Below are positions 7,737 through 15,988 of a DNA stretch of 36,005 nucleotides, in pieces. This stretch comes from Bacteroides sp. (GTDB taxonomy: Bacteria; Bacteroidota; Bacteroidia; Bacteroidales; Bacteroidaceae): the NCBI GenBank assembly GCA_017472925.1, contig JAFUNS010000040.1, forward strand, positions 1-36,005, given 5' to 3'. Each line of letters begins with the position of its first letter. Position 1 is the stretch's first letter. The position numbers were made by a program, and so were the translations under genes. Under the pieces are notes generated by a model, which did no database searches, was not told the DNA's origin, and was given only the letters and a program-made list of their open reading frames with translations.

Positions 7737-9125
7737 TTACCATCCTCCTCCTAAAGCTTGATACATCTGTACCAGACATACCAAGGAATAACCTTTGGCT
7801 TTGACTAACGAATTCTCGTATGTGAGTAAGGAACGTTGTGAATCGAGCACGTTTTGGAAGGGAGTCAAGCCTTGTTTGTATAAGTCGAGGGAGAGATTGA
7901 AGGCTTCCTTACCCTGATTCAACATTTCGCGACAAGCCACAATCTGTTTGATGGAATTCTTGTAGGCGCTCATGGCATTGTTTACTTCTTGTACTGCAGT
8001 AAGTACAGTATTATTAAACTGATTGATGGACTCGTCTAATTGAGCTCGTTGCAAACGGATGTTATTTGTCCGTTCGCCTCCGCTGAAGAGCGTCCAACTT
8101 ATTGTAGGAGCGATGCTCCATGTCAGACTGTTTTTTCTAGTAAAGTCACGTAGGTCGTGCGAAGTATACCCTAATGTTCCATTCACAAAGAATGTAGGAA
8201 ACCAATCGCTCTTGGCTGCTCCCAAGAGAGCTGCTTGTGCATTGACTTGGCGCTCAGCAGCACGTACATCAGGGCGACGTAGCAACAACTGCCCAGGGAT
8301 ACCTACTCCTACGGGTTCTATATAATCGGGTAAGGGACGTGAGGTACTAAGCGCTTCTTCTACTTCATGTGGATATAATCCCAAGAGTACGGCTAATGTG
8401 TTCATGTATTGGATGATACTTGACTCTGTAGTCGGGATGGAGGCCAAGGTGCTGTAATAAACCGATTTGGCTTGTGCCACATCAAGTTTGGAGACCAATC
8501 CTGTGTTGTAGCGTACTTCTGTAATCTTTACCACAGCCTCCTGAGATTGGGCGTTTCGTTGGAGTACATCCAGCTCCTGTTGCATTTCGCGCAAGTTGAA
8601 ATAGGCCGATGCTACTTCTGCGCAAAGACTTACCATAGTGGCATTATACTCCTCTCGAGTGGCAGCGTAGTTCTCTTTTTGTGCCTTGACCTTCATACGG
8701 ATGGCACCGAATACATCTACTTGCCAACTCATATTGAGTGTGGCATTGTAATAACCGTTCCATGTCTGTGGAGTCCCCGTACCAGTATTCCCACTGGTTT
8801 GTTGGCGTGTCCATCCGCCATTAATATCAAAAGTAGGGAAATAATCGCTCCGTGCAATGCCTAAATTGGCTTTAGCCATATCGATGCGGTTGAGTGCCAT
8901 TAGGGCAGAAGGGTTCTGGTCTATCGCCAGGTGAATGAGCGAGTCGAGGGTAGCATCTTCAAATACCGTCCACCAACGATCATCTATTGGTAATACTTGT
9001 TGGAAGAGGGCATCGTTTTGTTGCCATTTTTCTGGCAACGGATGGGTAAGGTGTTTCTCCGTTTGTTGAGCATTCAAGGTCAAAGGAAGTAAACACATGT
9101 AAAGGACAAAACGCATTCTTGTCAT
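7737..9125 (-). CDS. TolC/OprM-like outer-membrane factor (NodT family efflux)
   Basis: This is a 462-residue outer-membrane channel of tripartite efflux pumps, the component that docks with an RND or MFS pump and a periplasmic adaptor. The signal peptide is MTRMRFVLYMCLLPLTLNAQ and is cleaved by type I signal peptidase, since there is no lipobox. Two OEP repeats are visible, about residues 50-240 (DDRWWTVFEDATLDSLIHLA) and 270-450. The repeat marker LLLRRPDVRAAERQV and the C-terminal YEYRS-like LLTYENSLVKAKG region are also present. The start may be at 9125 or at the fourth residue (9116). No pump or adaptor gene is adjacent, so it probably serves a pump encoded elsewhere. An imperfect palindrome overlaps its translation start (see findings). 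Confidence 0.9.
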   Translation of the reverse strand: MTRMRFVLYMCLLPLTLNAQQTEKHLTHPLPEKWQQNDALFQQVLPIDDRWWTVFEDATLDSLIHLAIDQNPSALMALNRIDMAKANLGIARSDYFPTFDINGGWTRQQTSGNTGTGTPQTWNGYYNATLNMSWQVDVFGAIRMKVKAQKENYAATREEYNATMVSLCAEVASAYFNLREMQQELDVLQRNAQSQEAVVKITEVRYNTGLVSKLDVAQAKSVYYSTLASIPTTESSIIQYMNTLAVLLGLYPHEVEEALSTSRPLPDYIEPVGVGIPGQLLLRRPDVRAAERQVNAQAALLGAAKSDWFPTFFVNGTLGYTSHDLRDFTRKNSLTWSIAPTISWTLFSGGERTNNIRLQRAQLDESINQFNNTVLTAVQEVNNAMSAYKNSIKQIVACREMLNQGKEAFNLSLDLYKQGLTPFQNVLDSQRSLLTYENSLVKAKGYSLVCLVQMYQALGGGW

Positions 9126-9180
9126 AGTCTATCACTTTAGTTTTTGAGCATAGTGATAAACAGATAAGGATGCGTTTTGT
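9106..9180. repeat. Imperfect palindrome over the OMF start codon
   Basis: Outer arms ACAAAACGCAT (9106-9116) and ATGCGTTTTGT (9170-9180) are perfect complements. Inner arms TATCACT (9130-9136) and AGTGATA (9152-9158) also pair. The start codon (9125-9123) lies in the structure. Confidence 0.7.
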
Positions 9181-9217
9181 TTAGTCAAACGATTAAAATA
9201 GATTGATGCCTATTCTT

Positions 9218-9919
9218 TTAACCTACTCCCAAATCGGTATTCTCCATAAGCACCTCTATCCTTGGATCTTCCTTAATGAGTGGATAAACTTCGCTGGAAA
9301 ACCATGCCACCAATTCGTCATCACGCTTCAATGAAGTGTTGTTGTTGCAAAACACATTCACACTGAAGTATTCGAAATGCTCTTTGGCTACGGCTATATC
9401 TGTTAAGATATGTTCACGAGATTCGCCCTTGGTTCCACAAAGCAGACATACTCCTTGAAAATGGCGGGCAATGTCAGTGGGGCTCACATAGGCTGGAATT
9501 CCTTTTCTCCATTGTGTGCGTAGCTCTGTATCAAAGGTTTCCACACCACAGCGGAATTTTACCGTGGCGGGGGCAAAGTATTTGGCAAAATCTGCCAATT
9601 TGTGACGATACATATAATGCATTTCCATCCAAAGGGTATGGATGTGTTTCTCTTTGATAATCTGTTGGATATAATTAATCGTTTCTTCATCAAGTTCATA
9701 AGCAGAACCCGAGTTAATCACATCAAGTACGCCATATATCCCTGTTACCTTACTTAGAACTTCGCGATTCACTTCAAAAGGATGTTCACTCACATCTTCG
9801 TGGTAATCACAAAACGTACATTGCCGCCATCGGCATCCAGTGCCTTGCAACAAGACAAATTCGCGGGGCAGCTTGGTGTGAATTACTGCATATCTATCCA
9901 CGGCGACTCCTTTCTGCAT
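9218..9919 (-). CDS. Radical SAM-like protein next to a queuosine-precursor transporter
   Basis: This is a 233-residue cytoplasmic protein. The N-terminal GCRWRQCTFCDYHED gives cysteines 29, 34 and 37 (CX4CX2C) for a 4Fe-4S cluster that would cleave SAM to a radical. Most radical SAM enzymes use CX3CX2C, so the spacing is unusual. Later runs such as GVLDVINSGSAYELDEET and FRCGVETFDTELRTQW fit the partial TIM barrel of the superfamily. The gene overlaps the end of the YhhQ transporter gene by 26 nt, which implies translational coupling. That context suggests a role in queuosine/queuine salvage, for example a queuine-releasing lyase like QueL of Clostridioides. I infer this from the neighbour, not from sequence identity. 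Confidence 0.75.
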   Translation of the reverse strand: MQKGVAVDRYAVIHTKLPREFVLLQGTGCRWRQCTFCDYHEDVSEHPFEVNREVLSKVTGIYGVLDVINSGSAYELDEETINYIQQIIKEKHIHTLWMEMHYMYRHKLADFAKYFAPATVKFRCGVETFDTELRTQWRKGIPAYVSPTDIARHFQGVCLLCGTKGESREHILTDIAVAKEHFEYFSVNVFCNNNTSLKRDDELVAWFSSEVYPLIKEDPRIEVLMENTDLGVG

Positions 9920-10574
9920 ATTTCTTTGCCCAGTGTATTACTGCATAAGCCATCGGAGTTCCGAAAGAAGCTTCTATCAACAACTTGGAGAAATATTGGA
10001 AAGCAATCATCATCAGCAAATCGTGTGTAGAAACCGTTCCTGCAAAGGCTATTAATACAAAAGGAAGCGAATCGAACAAATAGCCAATCATGGAACTACC
10101 GATGGTGCGTACCCACAATCGGCGACCTTTGGTCTTTTGTTTGATGCGTTCCATAAACCAAGCGTTGGAAAGTTCACCCAATAAGAATCCTGCCAATGAG
10201 CCTAATACGATACGCGGCACATAATTAAAAATATGGTTGTAAGCACCAGCGGTTTCCGCCAAATAATCGGGGGAAGGAAGCCATACACCAATCTGTGTAC
10301 ACACCACCATGAGAATGTTGCAGAAGAAAGTCATCCATATCACTTTCTTGGCTGTATGATAGCCCCACAACTCTGTCAGTACATCGCCCAGCATGTAGGC
10401 AAAAGGGAACGTAATGGTTCCTGCATCAAAATAAAACAAACCGAAAATGCTGATTACCTTCACAGCCATTACATTTGACACCAAATAGAGTGTCACAAAA
10501 AAAGTAGACACTATCATAAGCGGTGTGTGACTGCTTGCTCGGTTTTTGAAAGGGTTTTCCGATACCTTATCCAT
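9894..10574 (-). CDS. yhhQ: YhhQ family queuosine-precursor transporter
   Basis: A 226-residue integral membrane protein (VUT/YhhQ family) with about six membrane segments. YhhQ imports 7-deazaguanine precursors (preQ0/preQ1, or queuine in some lineages) used to make the tRNA modification queuosine. Family patterns seen include LYLVSNVMAVKVISIFG, FDAGTITFPFAYMLGDVLTE and GSSMIGYLFDSLPFVLIAF. I placed the start at 10574 (MDKVSENPF) because the longer frame to 10640 would cover a -7 element, TATCTTTG. It is transcribed together with the overlapping radical SAM gene downstream. Confidence 0.9.
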   Translation of the reverse strand: MDKVSENPFKNRASSHTPLMIVSTFFVTLYLVSNVMAVKVISIFGLFYFDAGTITFPFAYMLGDVLTELWGYHTAKKVIWMTFFCNILMVVCTQIGVWLPSPDYLAETAGAYNHIFNYVPRIVLGSLAGFLLGELSNAWFMERIKQKTKGRRLWVRTIGSSMIGYLFDSLPFVLIAFAGTVSTHDLLMMIAFQYFSKLLIEASFGTPMAYAVIHWAKKYAERSRRG

Positions 10575-10597
10575 AAGTAATAGTTTTAATTCCGCTG

Positions 10598-10605
10598 CAA
10601 AGATA
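10598..10605 (-). promoter_or_regulatory. -7 element of the yhhQ/radical SAM unit
   Basis: Read leftwards the sequence is TATCTTTG, 24 nt before the chosen ATG. A matching -33 at normal spacing is not evident. I see no preQ1 riboswitch in the short leader. Confidence 0.6.
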
Positions 10606-10712
10606 ACAATAAAAATAACAACTTGAATAAAATGTGACAAGACTCATTGCTCAAAACAAATTAAAATGTGCATTTTTAACCCTTTATTTTTTTATACCTA
10701 AAATAGTTTAAC

Positions 10713-10720
10713 TAAATTTG
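10713..10720 (+). promoter_or_regulatory. -7 element of the etf operon
   Basis: TAAATTTG matches TAnnTTTG about 50 nt upstream of etfB. The -33 region is only T-rich (around 10689-10692), so this is a moderate call. Confidence 0.55.
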
Positions 10721-10771
10721 TGACCTAAATTGGTTTTAAAGAAGATATAACTAATACCAAATATATTAATT

Positions 10772-11665
10772 ATGAGTTTGAAAATTGTAGTATTGGCGAA
10801 GCAAGTGCCCGACACTCGCAATGTGGGCAAGGACGCCATGAATGCCGACGGTACTATCAACCGTGCGGCACTTCCGGCCATCTTCAATCCGGAAGACTTG
10901 AATGCCTTGGAACAGGCACTCAGACTGAAAGACACTCATCCTGGCTCTACAGTAACTATCCTTACCATGGGCCCTGGACGTGCTGCCGAAATCATTCGCG
11001 AAGGACTTTATAGAGGGGCTGATAATGGCTATTTGCTGACTGACCGTGCTTTTGCTGGTGCAGATACTTTGGCTACATCGTATGCATTGGCGACTGCTAT
11101 CAAGAAAATTGGTGACTATGACTTGATTATTGGTGGACGTCAGGCAATTGATGGTGATACCGCTCAAGTAGGTCCACAAGTAGCTGAAAAATTGGGATTG
11201 ACTCAAATAACTTATACCGAAGAAGTATTGAACGTAGACGAAGAAGCTCGTCGCATCACTGTAAAGCGTCATATTGATGGTGGTGTGGAAACTGTAGAAG
11301 GTCCATTACCTATCGTATTGACCGTAAACGGAAGCGCTGCTCCTTGTCGTCCACGCAACGCTAAGTTGGTGATGAAGTACAAGCGTGCACTCGGTGCTCA
11401 GGAAAAGGCTGCCATCACTAAGGACGGTGCAGAACTGGCATACGCTGAATTGTACGACAAGCTTCCATATTTGAACATTGTAGAATGGAGTGTTGCTGAT
11501 GTAGATGGCGACACCAAACAATGTGGTTTGTCGGGTTCTCCTACCAAGGTAAAGAAGATTGAAAACATCATCTTCCAGGCCAAGGAAAGCAAGACTTTGA
11601 CAGGAAGCGACCAGGATATAGAAGATTTGATTGTTGAACTGTTGGCTAACCACACTATCGGATAA
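10772..11665 (+). CDS. etfB: Electron transfer flavoprotein, beta subunit (FixA-like)
   Basis: This is a 297-residue cytoplasmic protein, the small subunit of the heterodimeric ETF that carries electrons from acyl-CoA dehydrogenases. Recognisable beta-subunit patterns are KIVVLAKQVPDTRNVG at the N-terminus, INRAALPAIFNPEDLNALEQ, the nucleotide-loop region DYDLIIGGRQAIDGDTAQVG, and the late PCRPRNAKLVMKYKRA segment. It is longer than the human and E. coli versions (about 255), as is usual for the group of ETFs found in anaerobes. It is the first gene of a three-gene operon; etfA begins 5 nt after its stop. Whether this ETF bifurcates electrons cannot be decided by eye. Confidence 0.93.
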   Translation: MSLKIVVLAKQVPDTRNVGKDAMNADGTINRAALPAIFNPEDLNALEQALRLKDTHPGSTVTILTMGPGRAAEIIREGLYRGADNGYLLTDRAFAGADTLATSYALATAIKKIGDYDLIIGGRQAIDGDTAQVGPQVAEKLGLTQITYTEEVLNVDEEARRITVKRHIDGGVETVEGPLPIVLTVNGSAAPCRPRNAKLVMKYKRALGAQEKAAITKDGAELAYAELYDKLPYLNIVEWSVADVDGDTKQCGLSGSPTKVKKIENIIFQAKESKTLTGSDQDIEDLIVELLANHTIG

Positions 11666-11670
11666 AGACT

Positions 11671-12690
11671 ATGAATAACGTATTTGTATACCTTGAACTT
11701 GAAGGCGCCAATGTAGCCGATGTAAGTCTCGAACTTTTGACCAAGGGTCGTAAGTTAGCCACTCAGTTAGGTTGCCAGTTGGAAGCCATTGCTGCCGGCA
11801 CCGACCTTGCAGGAATTGAAAAACAAGTATTGCCTTTCGGCGTCGACAAGCTTCATGTGTTCGATGCTCCGGGCTTGTTCCCTTATACTTCTCTTCCCCA
11901 CACTTCTATTCTTGTGAACTTGTTCAAGGAAGAAAAGCCTCAGATTTGCTTGATGGGTGCAACCGTTATCGGTCGTGACCTCGGTCCTCGCGTTTCTTCG
12001 GCTTTGACTAGCGGTTTGACCGCCGACTGTACTCAGCTTGAAATCGGTCCTCACGAAGACAAGAAGAATGGCATCACTTACGAAAACTTGTTGTATCAAA
12101 TTCGTCCGGCCTTCGGTGGTAATATCGTAGCTACCATCATCAACCCCGAACACCGCCCACAGATGGCAACCGTTCGCGAAGGTGTGATGAAGAAGGAAAT
12201 CCTTGACGAAAACTACGCAGGCGAAGTGGTGAACCACGATGTAGCCAAGTATGTTCCTGAAACAGACTATGTAGTAAAGGTAATCGACCGTCATGTAGAA
12301 AAGGCCAAGCATAACTTGAAGGGTGCCGCTATCGTGGTAGCCGGAGGTTATGGTATGGGCTCTAAGGAAGGTTTCGACAAGTTGTTCGAACTTGCCAAGG
12401 AACTTCATGCTGAAGTAGGTGCCAGCCGTGCAGCTGTTGATGCCGGTTTCTGCGACCACGATCGTCAGATTGGTCAGACAGGTGTAACTGTTCATCCTAA
12501 GTTATACATTGCTTGTGGTATCTCTGGACAAATCCAGCACATTGCAGGTATGCAGGATGCAGGTATCATCATCTCTATCAACAATGACCCGAACGCTCCT
12601 ATCAACACCATTGCCGATTATGTAATCAATGGTAATGTAGAAGAAGTGGTTCCTAAATTAATTAAGTACTACAAAAAGAACAGTAAGTAA
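11671..12690 (+). CDS. etfA: Electron transfer flavoprotein, alpha subunit
   Basis: This is a 339-residue partner of the beta subunit. The C-terminal FAD-binding domain is clear: GGYGMGSKEGFDKLFELA, then EVGASRAAVDAGF, then GQTGVTVHPKLYIACGISG followed by QIQHIAGMQDAGIIISINND. These are the ETF-alpha signature that wraps the FAD. The N-terminal half is the Rossmann-like ETF domain. The stop overlaps the next gene's ATG by one base (TAATG), so the acyl-CoA dehydrogenase is translationally coupled. The pair most likely accepts electrons from that enzyme. Confidence 0.94.
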   Translation: MNNVFVYLELEGANVADVSLELLTKGRKLATQLGCQLEAIAAGTDLAGIEKQVLPFGVDKLHVFDAPGLFPYTSLPHTSILVNLFKEEKPQICLMGATVIGRDLGPRVSSALTSGLTADCTQLEIGPHEDKKNGITYENLLYQIRPAFGGNIVATIINPEHRPQMATVREGVMKKEILDENYAGEVVNHDVAKYVPETDYVVKVIDRHVEKAKHNLKGAAIVVAGGYGMGSKEGFDKLFELAKELHAEVGASRAAVDAGFCDHDRQIGQTGVTVHPKLYIACGISGQIQHIAGMQDAGIIISINNDPNAPINTIADYVINGNVEEVVPKLIKYYKKNSK

Positions 12691-14396
12691 TGGCAAACTT
12701 TTATACAGAACATCCCGAACTGAAATATCATCTGAATAATCCGATGATGGGACGCATCTGCGAACTCAAGGAACGCGGATACGAAGATAAAGACAAGTAT
12801 GACTATGCTCCGCAAGACTTTGCTGATGCCATGGATTCATACGACAAGGTGCTTGAAATCACTGGTGAAATCACTGGCGAAATCATTGCTCCAAATGCAG
12901 AAGGTGTAGACGCTGAAGGTCCTCATTGTGCCAATGGCCGTGTGACTTATGCAAGCGGTACTACCCAGAACCTCGACGCCATGGTAAAGGCAGGCCTCAA
13001 CGGTATGACCATGCCTCGCCGTTATGGTGGTTTGAATTTCCCGATTACTCCGTACACCATGTGTGCAGAAATCGTAGCTGCTGCCGATGCTGGTTTCAGT
13101 AACATTTGGTCACTCCAGGACTGTATCGAAACATTGTACGAATTCGGTAACGAAGACCAGCACAGCCGTTTCATTCCTCGCATCTGTGCAGGCGAAACCA
13201 TGTCAATGGACTTGACAGAACCGGATGCAGGTTCCGATTTGCAGTCAGTTATGTTGAAGGCTACTTATGACGAAGAAAACAAGTGCTGGCGTTTGAATGG
13301 TGTAAAGCGTTTCATCACCAACGGTGACGCTCACTTGCACCTTGTATTGGCTCGTTCGGAAGAAGGTACCAAGGACGGTCGTGGCTTGTCTATGTTCATC
13401 TACGACAAGAACGATGGTGGCGTAGACGTTCGCCGTATCGAAAACAAGCTCGGTATCCACGGTTCTCCTACTTGTGAACTGGTGTACAAGAACGCCAAGG
13501 CTGAACTTTGCGGTGACCGCAAACTTGGTTTGATTAAGTATGTAATGGCTTTGATGAACGGTGCCCGTTTGGGTATTGCTGCCCAGTCTGTAGGTCTTTC
13601 ACAAGCAGCTTACAACGAAGGTTTGGCATACGCCAAGGACCGTAAGCAATTCGGCAAGGCTATCATCGAATTCCCGGCTGTATACGATATGCTTGCTATC
13701 ATGAAGGCCAAGCTCGATGCCGGTCGTTCGTTGTTGTACCAAACTTCACGCTACGTAGATATCTACAAGGCATTGGATGACATTGCCCGCGAACGCAAAC
13801 TCACTCCGGAAGAACGTCAGGAACAGAAGAAGTTCGCCAAGTTGGCTGATGCTTTCACTCCGTTGGCCAAGGGTATGAACTCAGAATATTGTAACCAGAA
13901 CACCTACGATTGTATCCAGATTCACGGTGGTTCAGGTTTCATGTTGGAATATGCTTGTCAACGCATCTATCGCGACGCTCGTATCACCTCCATCTACGAA
14001 GGTACTACTCAGTTGCAGACCGTTGCCGCTATCCGCTATGTAACCAACGGTTCGTATGCCACCACTTTGCGCGAATACGAAATGATTCCTTGTAGCGAAG
14101 CTATGCAACCACTGATGGACCGCATCAAGAGCATGACTTGCAAGTTCGATGCATGCACCAATGCTGTGAAGGAAGCCAACGATCAGGAAATGCTCGATTT
14201 CGTAGCTCGTCGCTTGTACGAAATGGCTGCTGTTTGTGTGATGTCTCACCTCATCATCCAAGACGCTACCCGTGCACCTGAATTGTTCACAGAATCGGCT
14301 CACGTATATGTAAACTATGCTGAAGCAGAAATTGAAAAGCACTTCAATTTCATCCGCAAGTTTACTGCCGACCAATTGGTGAACTATCGTCAGTAA
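12690..14396 (+). CDS. Acyl-CoA dehydrogenase
   Basis: This is a 568-residue FAD enzyme that desaturates acyl-CoA thioesters and hands electrons to ETF. Visible domains are the alpha-helical N-terminal part, the middle beta domain with MSMDLTEPDAGSDLQSVMLK, and the C-terminal four-helix domain with YAKDRKQFGKAI and IQIHGGSGFMLEYACQRIYR. The IYEGTTQLQ motif places the probable catalytic base at Glu437. An extra C-terminal extension of about 120 residues makes it longer than the classical 380-residue enzymes and resembles the larger AcdA/FadE-like type. It is the third gene of the ETF operon, directly coupled to etfA. Substrate chain length is not predictable here. Confidence 0.92.
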   Translation: MANFYTEHPELKYHLNNPMMGRICELKERGYEDKDKYDYAPQDFADAMDSYDKVLEITGEITGEIIAPNAEGVDAEGPHCANGRVTYASGTTQNLDAMVKAGLNGMTMPRRYGGLNFPITPYTMCAEIVAAADAGFSNIWSLQDCIETLYEFGNEDQHSRFIPRICAGETMSMDLTEPDAGSDLQSVMLKATYDEENKCWRLNGVKRFITNGDAHLHLVLARSEEGTKDGRGLSMFIYDKNDGGVDVRRIENKLGIHGSPTCELVYKNAKAELCGDRKLGLIKYVMALMNGARLGIAAQSVGLSQAAYNEGLAYAKDRKQFGKAIIEFPAVYDMLAIMKAKLDAGRSLLYQTSRYVDIYKALDDIARERKLTPEERQEQKKFAKLADAFTPLAKGMNSEYCNQNTYDCIQIHGGSGFMLEYACQRIYRDARITSIYEGTTQLQTVAAIRYVTNGSYATTLREYEMIPCSEAMQPLMDRIKSMTCKFDACTNAVKEANDQEMLDFVARRLYEMAAVCVMSHLIIQDATRAPELFTESAHVYVNYAEAEIEKHFNFIRKFTADQLVNYRQ

Positions 14397-14416
14397 TCGT
14401 AGTTTAATAATAAGAT

Positions 14417-14457
14417 AAAAAAGAGGATGCATCTTTTTGAGGATGTATCCTCTTTTT
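14417..14457 (+). terminator. Terminator of the etf/acyl-CoA dehydrogenase operon
   Basis: The 17-nt arms AAAAAGAGGATGCATC.. (14417-14433) and GGATGTATCCTCTTTTT (14441-14457) pair with one G-U/mismatch around a 7-nt loop, ending in five T. Confidence 0.88.
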
Positions 14458-14466
14458 GATTTTGAT

Positions 14467-14528
14467 AAAGCGTCGTTTTACGAGGAAGAAAACGACGCTT
14501 TACTACACTTAAAGCATCGTTTTTCTTC
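14467..14528. repeat. Three-armed inverted/direct repeat cluster
   Basis: AAAGCGTCGTTTT (14467-14479) is a perfect 13-bp complement of AAAACGACGCTTT (14489-14501). The second arm can instead pair with AAAGCATCGTTTTTC and following bases (14511-14528). It lies between the operon terminator and the promoter of the GH105 gene. Confidence 0.75.
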
Positions 14529-14558
14529 GTAACCCTTAGCTGTTCTCAAAAAGATAAT

Positions 14559-14566
14559 TATCTTTG
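14559..14566 (+). promoter_or_regulatory. -7 element of the GH105 gene
   Basis: TATCTTTG lies 27 nt before the ATG. The -33 box is weak (TTAG near 14536). Confidence 0.6.
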
Positions 14567-14593
14567 CACTCATTACCATGAAAAACAAAGACC

Positions 14594-15826
14594 ATGAAGA
14601 AAATTATACTCCCTCTGATGGCGGCAGGACTTTTACTCTCTTGCCAACCCTCTACACAGAAGCAGGCTATGCCCGAATTCTTGCAAAACGCCGAGTATCA
14701 AGTAACAGATAGTGCTAAGGCTATGTATAACCATTATGCCAAATGGTTTGCTGATAGTGAAATGAAACGCTTCCCCGAAGCCTGGCAATTGGATCATGGC
14801 AAACGATTGTTCTTTGGTTATGCCCAAGGAGTGGGTTGCTGTGCCATGCTCGAAATGTGGAAAGCCACTGGCGATGCCAAGTATTACGATTATGTAGCCG
14901 AATGGGCAGATACCATTGTTTTCGAAGATGGAAATATCCATTTGTACGACATGTCGACCTACAACATCGACTATATCAACTCCGGTAAAGTACTTTTCGA
15001 TGTATATAAGCAGACAGGTAATGAGAAATACCGCAAGGCTATGGATTTGTTGGTCAAGCAAATGAAACAACATCCCCGCACGTTGGAAGGCGGTTATTGG
15101 CACAAGCTGAGATATCCTCACCAGATTTGGCTCGACGGACTTTATATGGGTTCGCCTTTCCTGGCTCACTATGGCGCAGAGTTTGACCAACCCGAATGGA
15201 TTGACGAGGCCGTGAAGCAGTTCACCCTCTGTCACATGCATACTTACGATGCCAAGACCGGACTTTATCACCATGCTTGGGATGAAAGCAAATCGCAGCG
15301 CTGGGCCAATAAGGAAACCGGTCATTCACCCAATTTCTGGGGTCGAAGCATCGGTTGGTGGTTCATGGCCATGGTCGATGTGCTCGACTATATCCCCGAA
15401 AACCACGAAGGTCGTTCCCGCATCATAGGCTACATCCAAGGATTGGCCGATGCATTGCCCAAGTACATGGACGAAGACGGATTGTGGTATCAGGTAGTCG
15501 ATATGCGCGAACGCGAAGGAAACTTCCCCGAAGCCTCTGTCACCACCCAGTGCATGTATGCTTATGCCAAGGCAGTAAACAAAGGATACATCGACGAGAA
15601 ATATCGAGCCATCGCCATCAAGGCTTTCGATGGACTGAAGAAAACCTTATTGAAAGAATTGCCCGATGGAACATTGAGCCTCACCCGTTGTTGTCAGGTA
15701 GGCGGTTTGGGAGGCGATCCCTATCGCGATGGCAGCTTTGAATACTACATCGGCGAAAAGATGCGCGACAATGATGCCAAGGCCACAGGGCCTTTCATTA
15801 TGGGATTGTTGGAGTTAGGGAAATAA
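14594..15826 (+). CDS. GH105 unsaturated rhamnogalacturonyl hydrolase-like lipoprotein
   Basis: This is a 410-residue protein with a lipoprotein leader (MKKIILPLMAAGLLLSC, Cys17). The (alpha/alpha)6 barrel family GH88/GH105 hydrates the enol-ether of unsaturated galacturonyl residues left by pectin lyases. Typical motifs are HQIWLDGLYMGSPFLAHYG with Asp181, YHHAWDESKSQRWA with His227, NFWGRSIGWWFMAMVDVLDY and a late GGDPYRDGSFEYYIGEK. The 46-residue spacing from Asp181 to His227 is, as I recall, the same as between the active-site Asp and His of Bacillus YteR. It stands alone, with no SusC/SusD pair or other carbohydrate genes adjacent. It is likely periplasmic-facing or on the cell surface. 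Confidence 0.88.
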   Translation: MKKIILPLMAAGLLLSCQPSTQKQAMPEFLQNAEYQVTDSAKAMYNHYAKWFADSEMKRFPEAWQLDHGKRLFFGYAQGVGCCAMLEMWKATGDAKYYDYVAEWADTIVFEDGNIHLYDMSTYNIDYINSGKVLFDVYKQTGNEKYRKAMDLLVKQMKQHPRTLEGGYWHKLRYPHQIWLDGLYMGSPFLAHYGAEFDQPEWIDEAVKQFTLCHMHTYDAKTGLYHHAWDESKSQRWANKETGHSPNFWGRSIGWWFMAMVDVLDYIPENHEGRSRIIGYIQGLADALPKYMDEDGLWYQVVDMREREGNFPEASVTTQCMYAYAKAVNKGYIDEKYRAIAIKAFDGLKKTLLKELPDGTLSLTRCCQVGGLGGDPYRDGSFEYYIGEKMRDNDAKATGPFIMGLLELGK

Positions 15827-15866
15827 GTAGATGATTATCCAATAGTTAAAACAATTATAAATGATT

Positions 15867-15900
15867 AAAATAGCACTCTTTACGGGTGCTATTTTTGTTT
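15867..15900 (+). terminator. Terminator after the GH105 gene
   Basis: Arms AAAATAGCAC (15867-15876) and GTGCTATTTT (15886-15895) form a perfect 10-bp stem followed by T-rich sequence. Confidence 0.85.
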
Positions 15901-15988
15901 GTGCAAGCATCTTTGTTAATCGTTGCTAAGCCTTTTTACACCTGTTTTTGTACCTCCTGTGCTGTTAAGTTAATTCAATGATTAAATA

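Noticed and set aside
10575-10640. preQ1 riboswitch before yhhQ
   Set aside because: The leader after the -7 element is too short and shows no preQ1 aptamer pattern.
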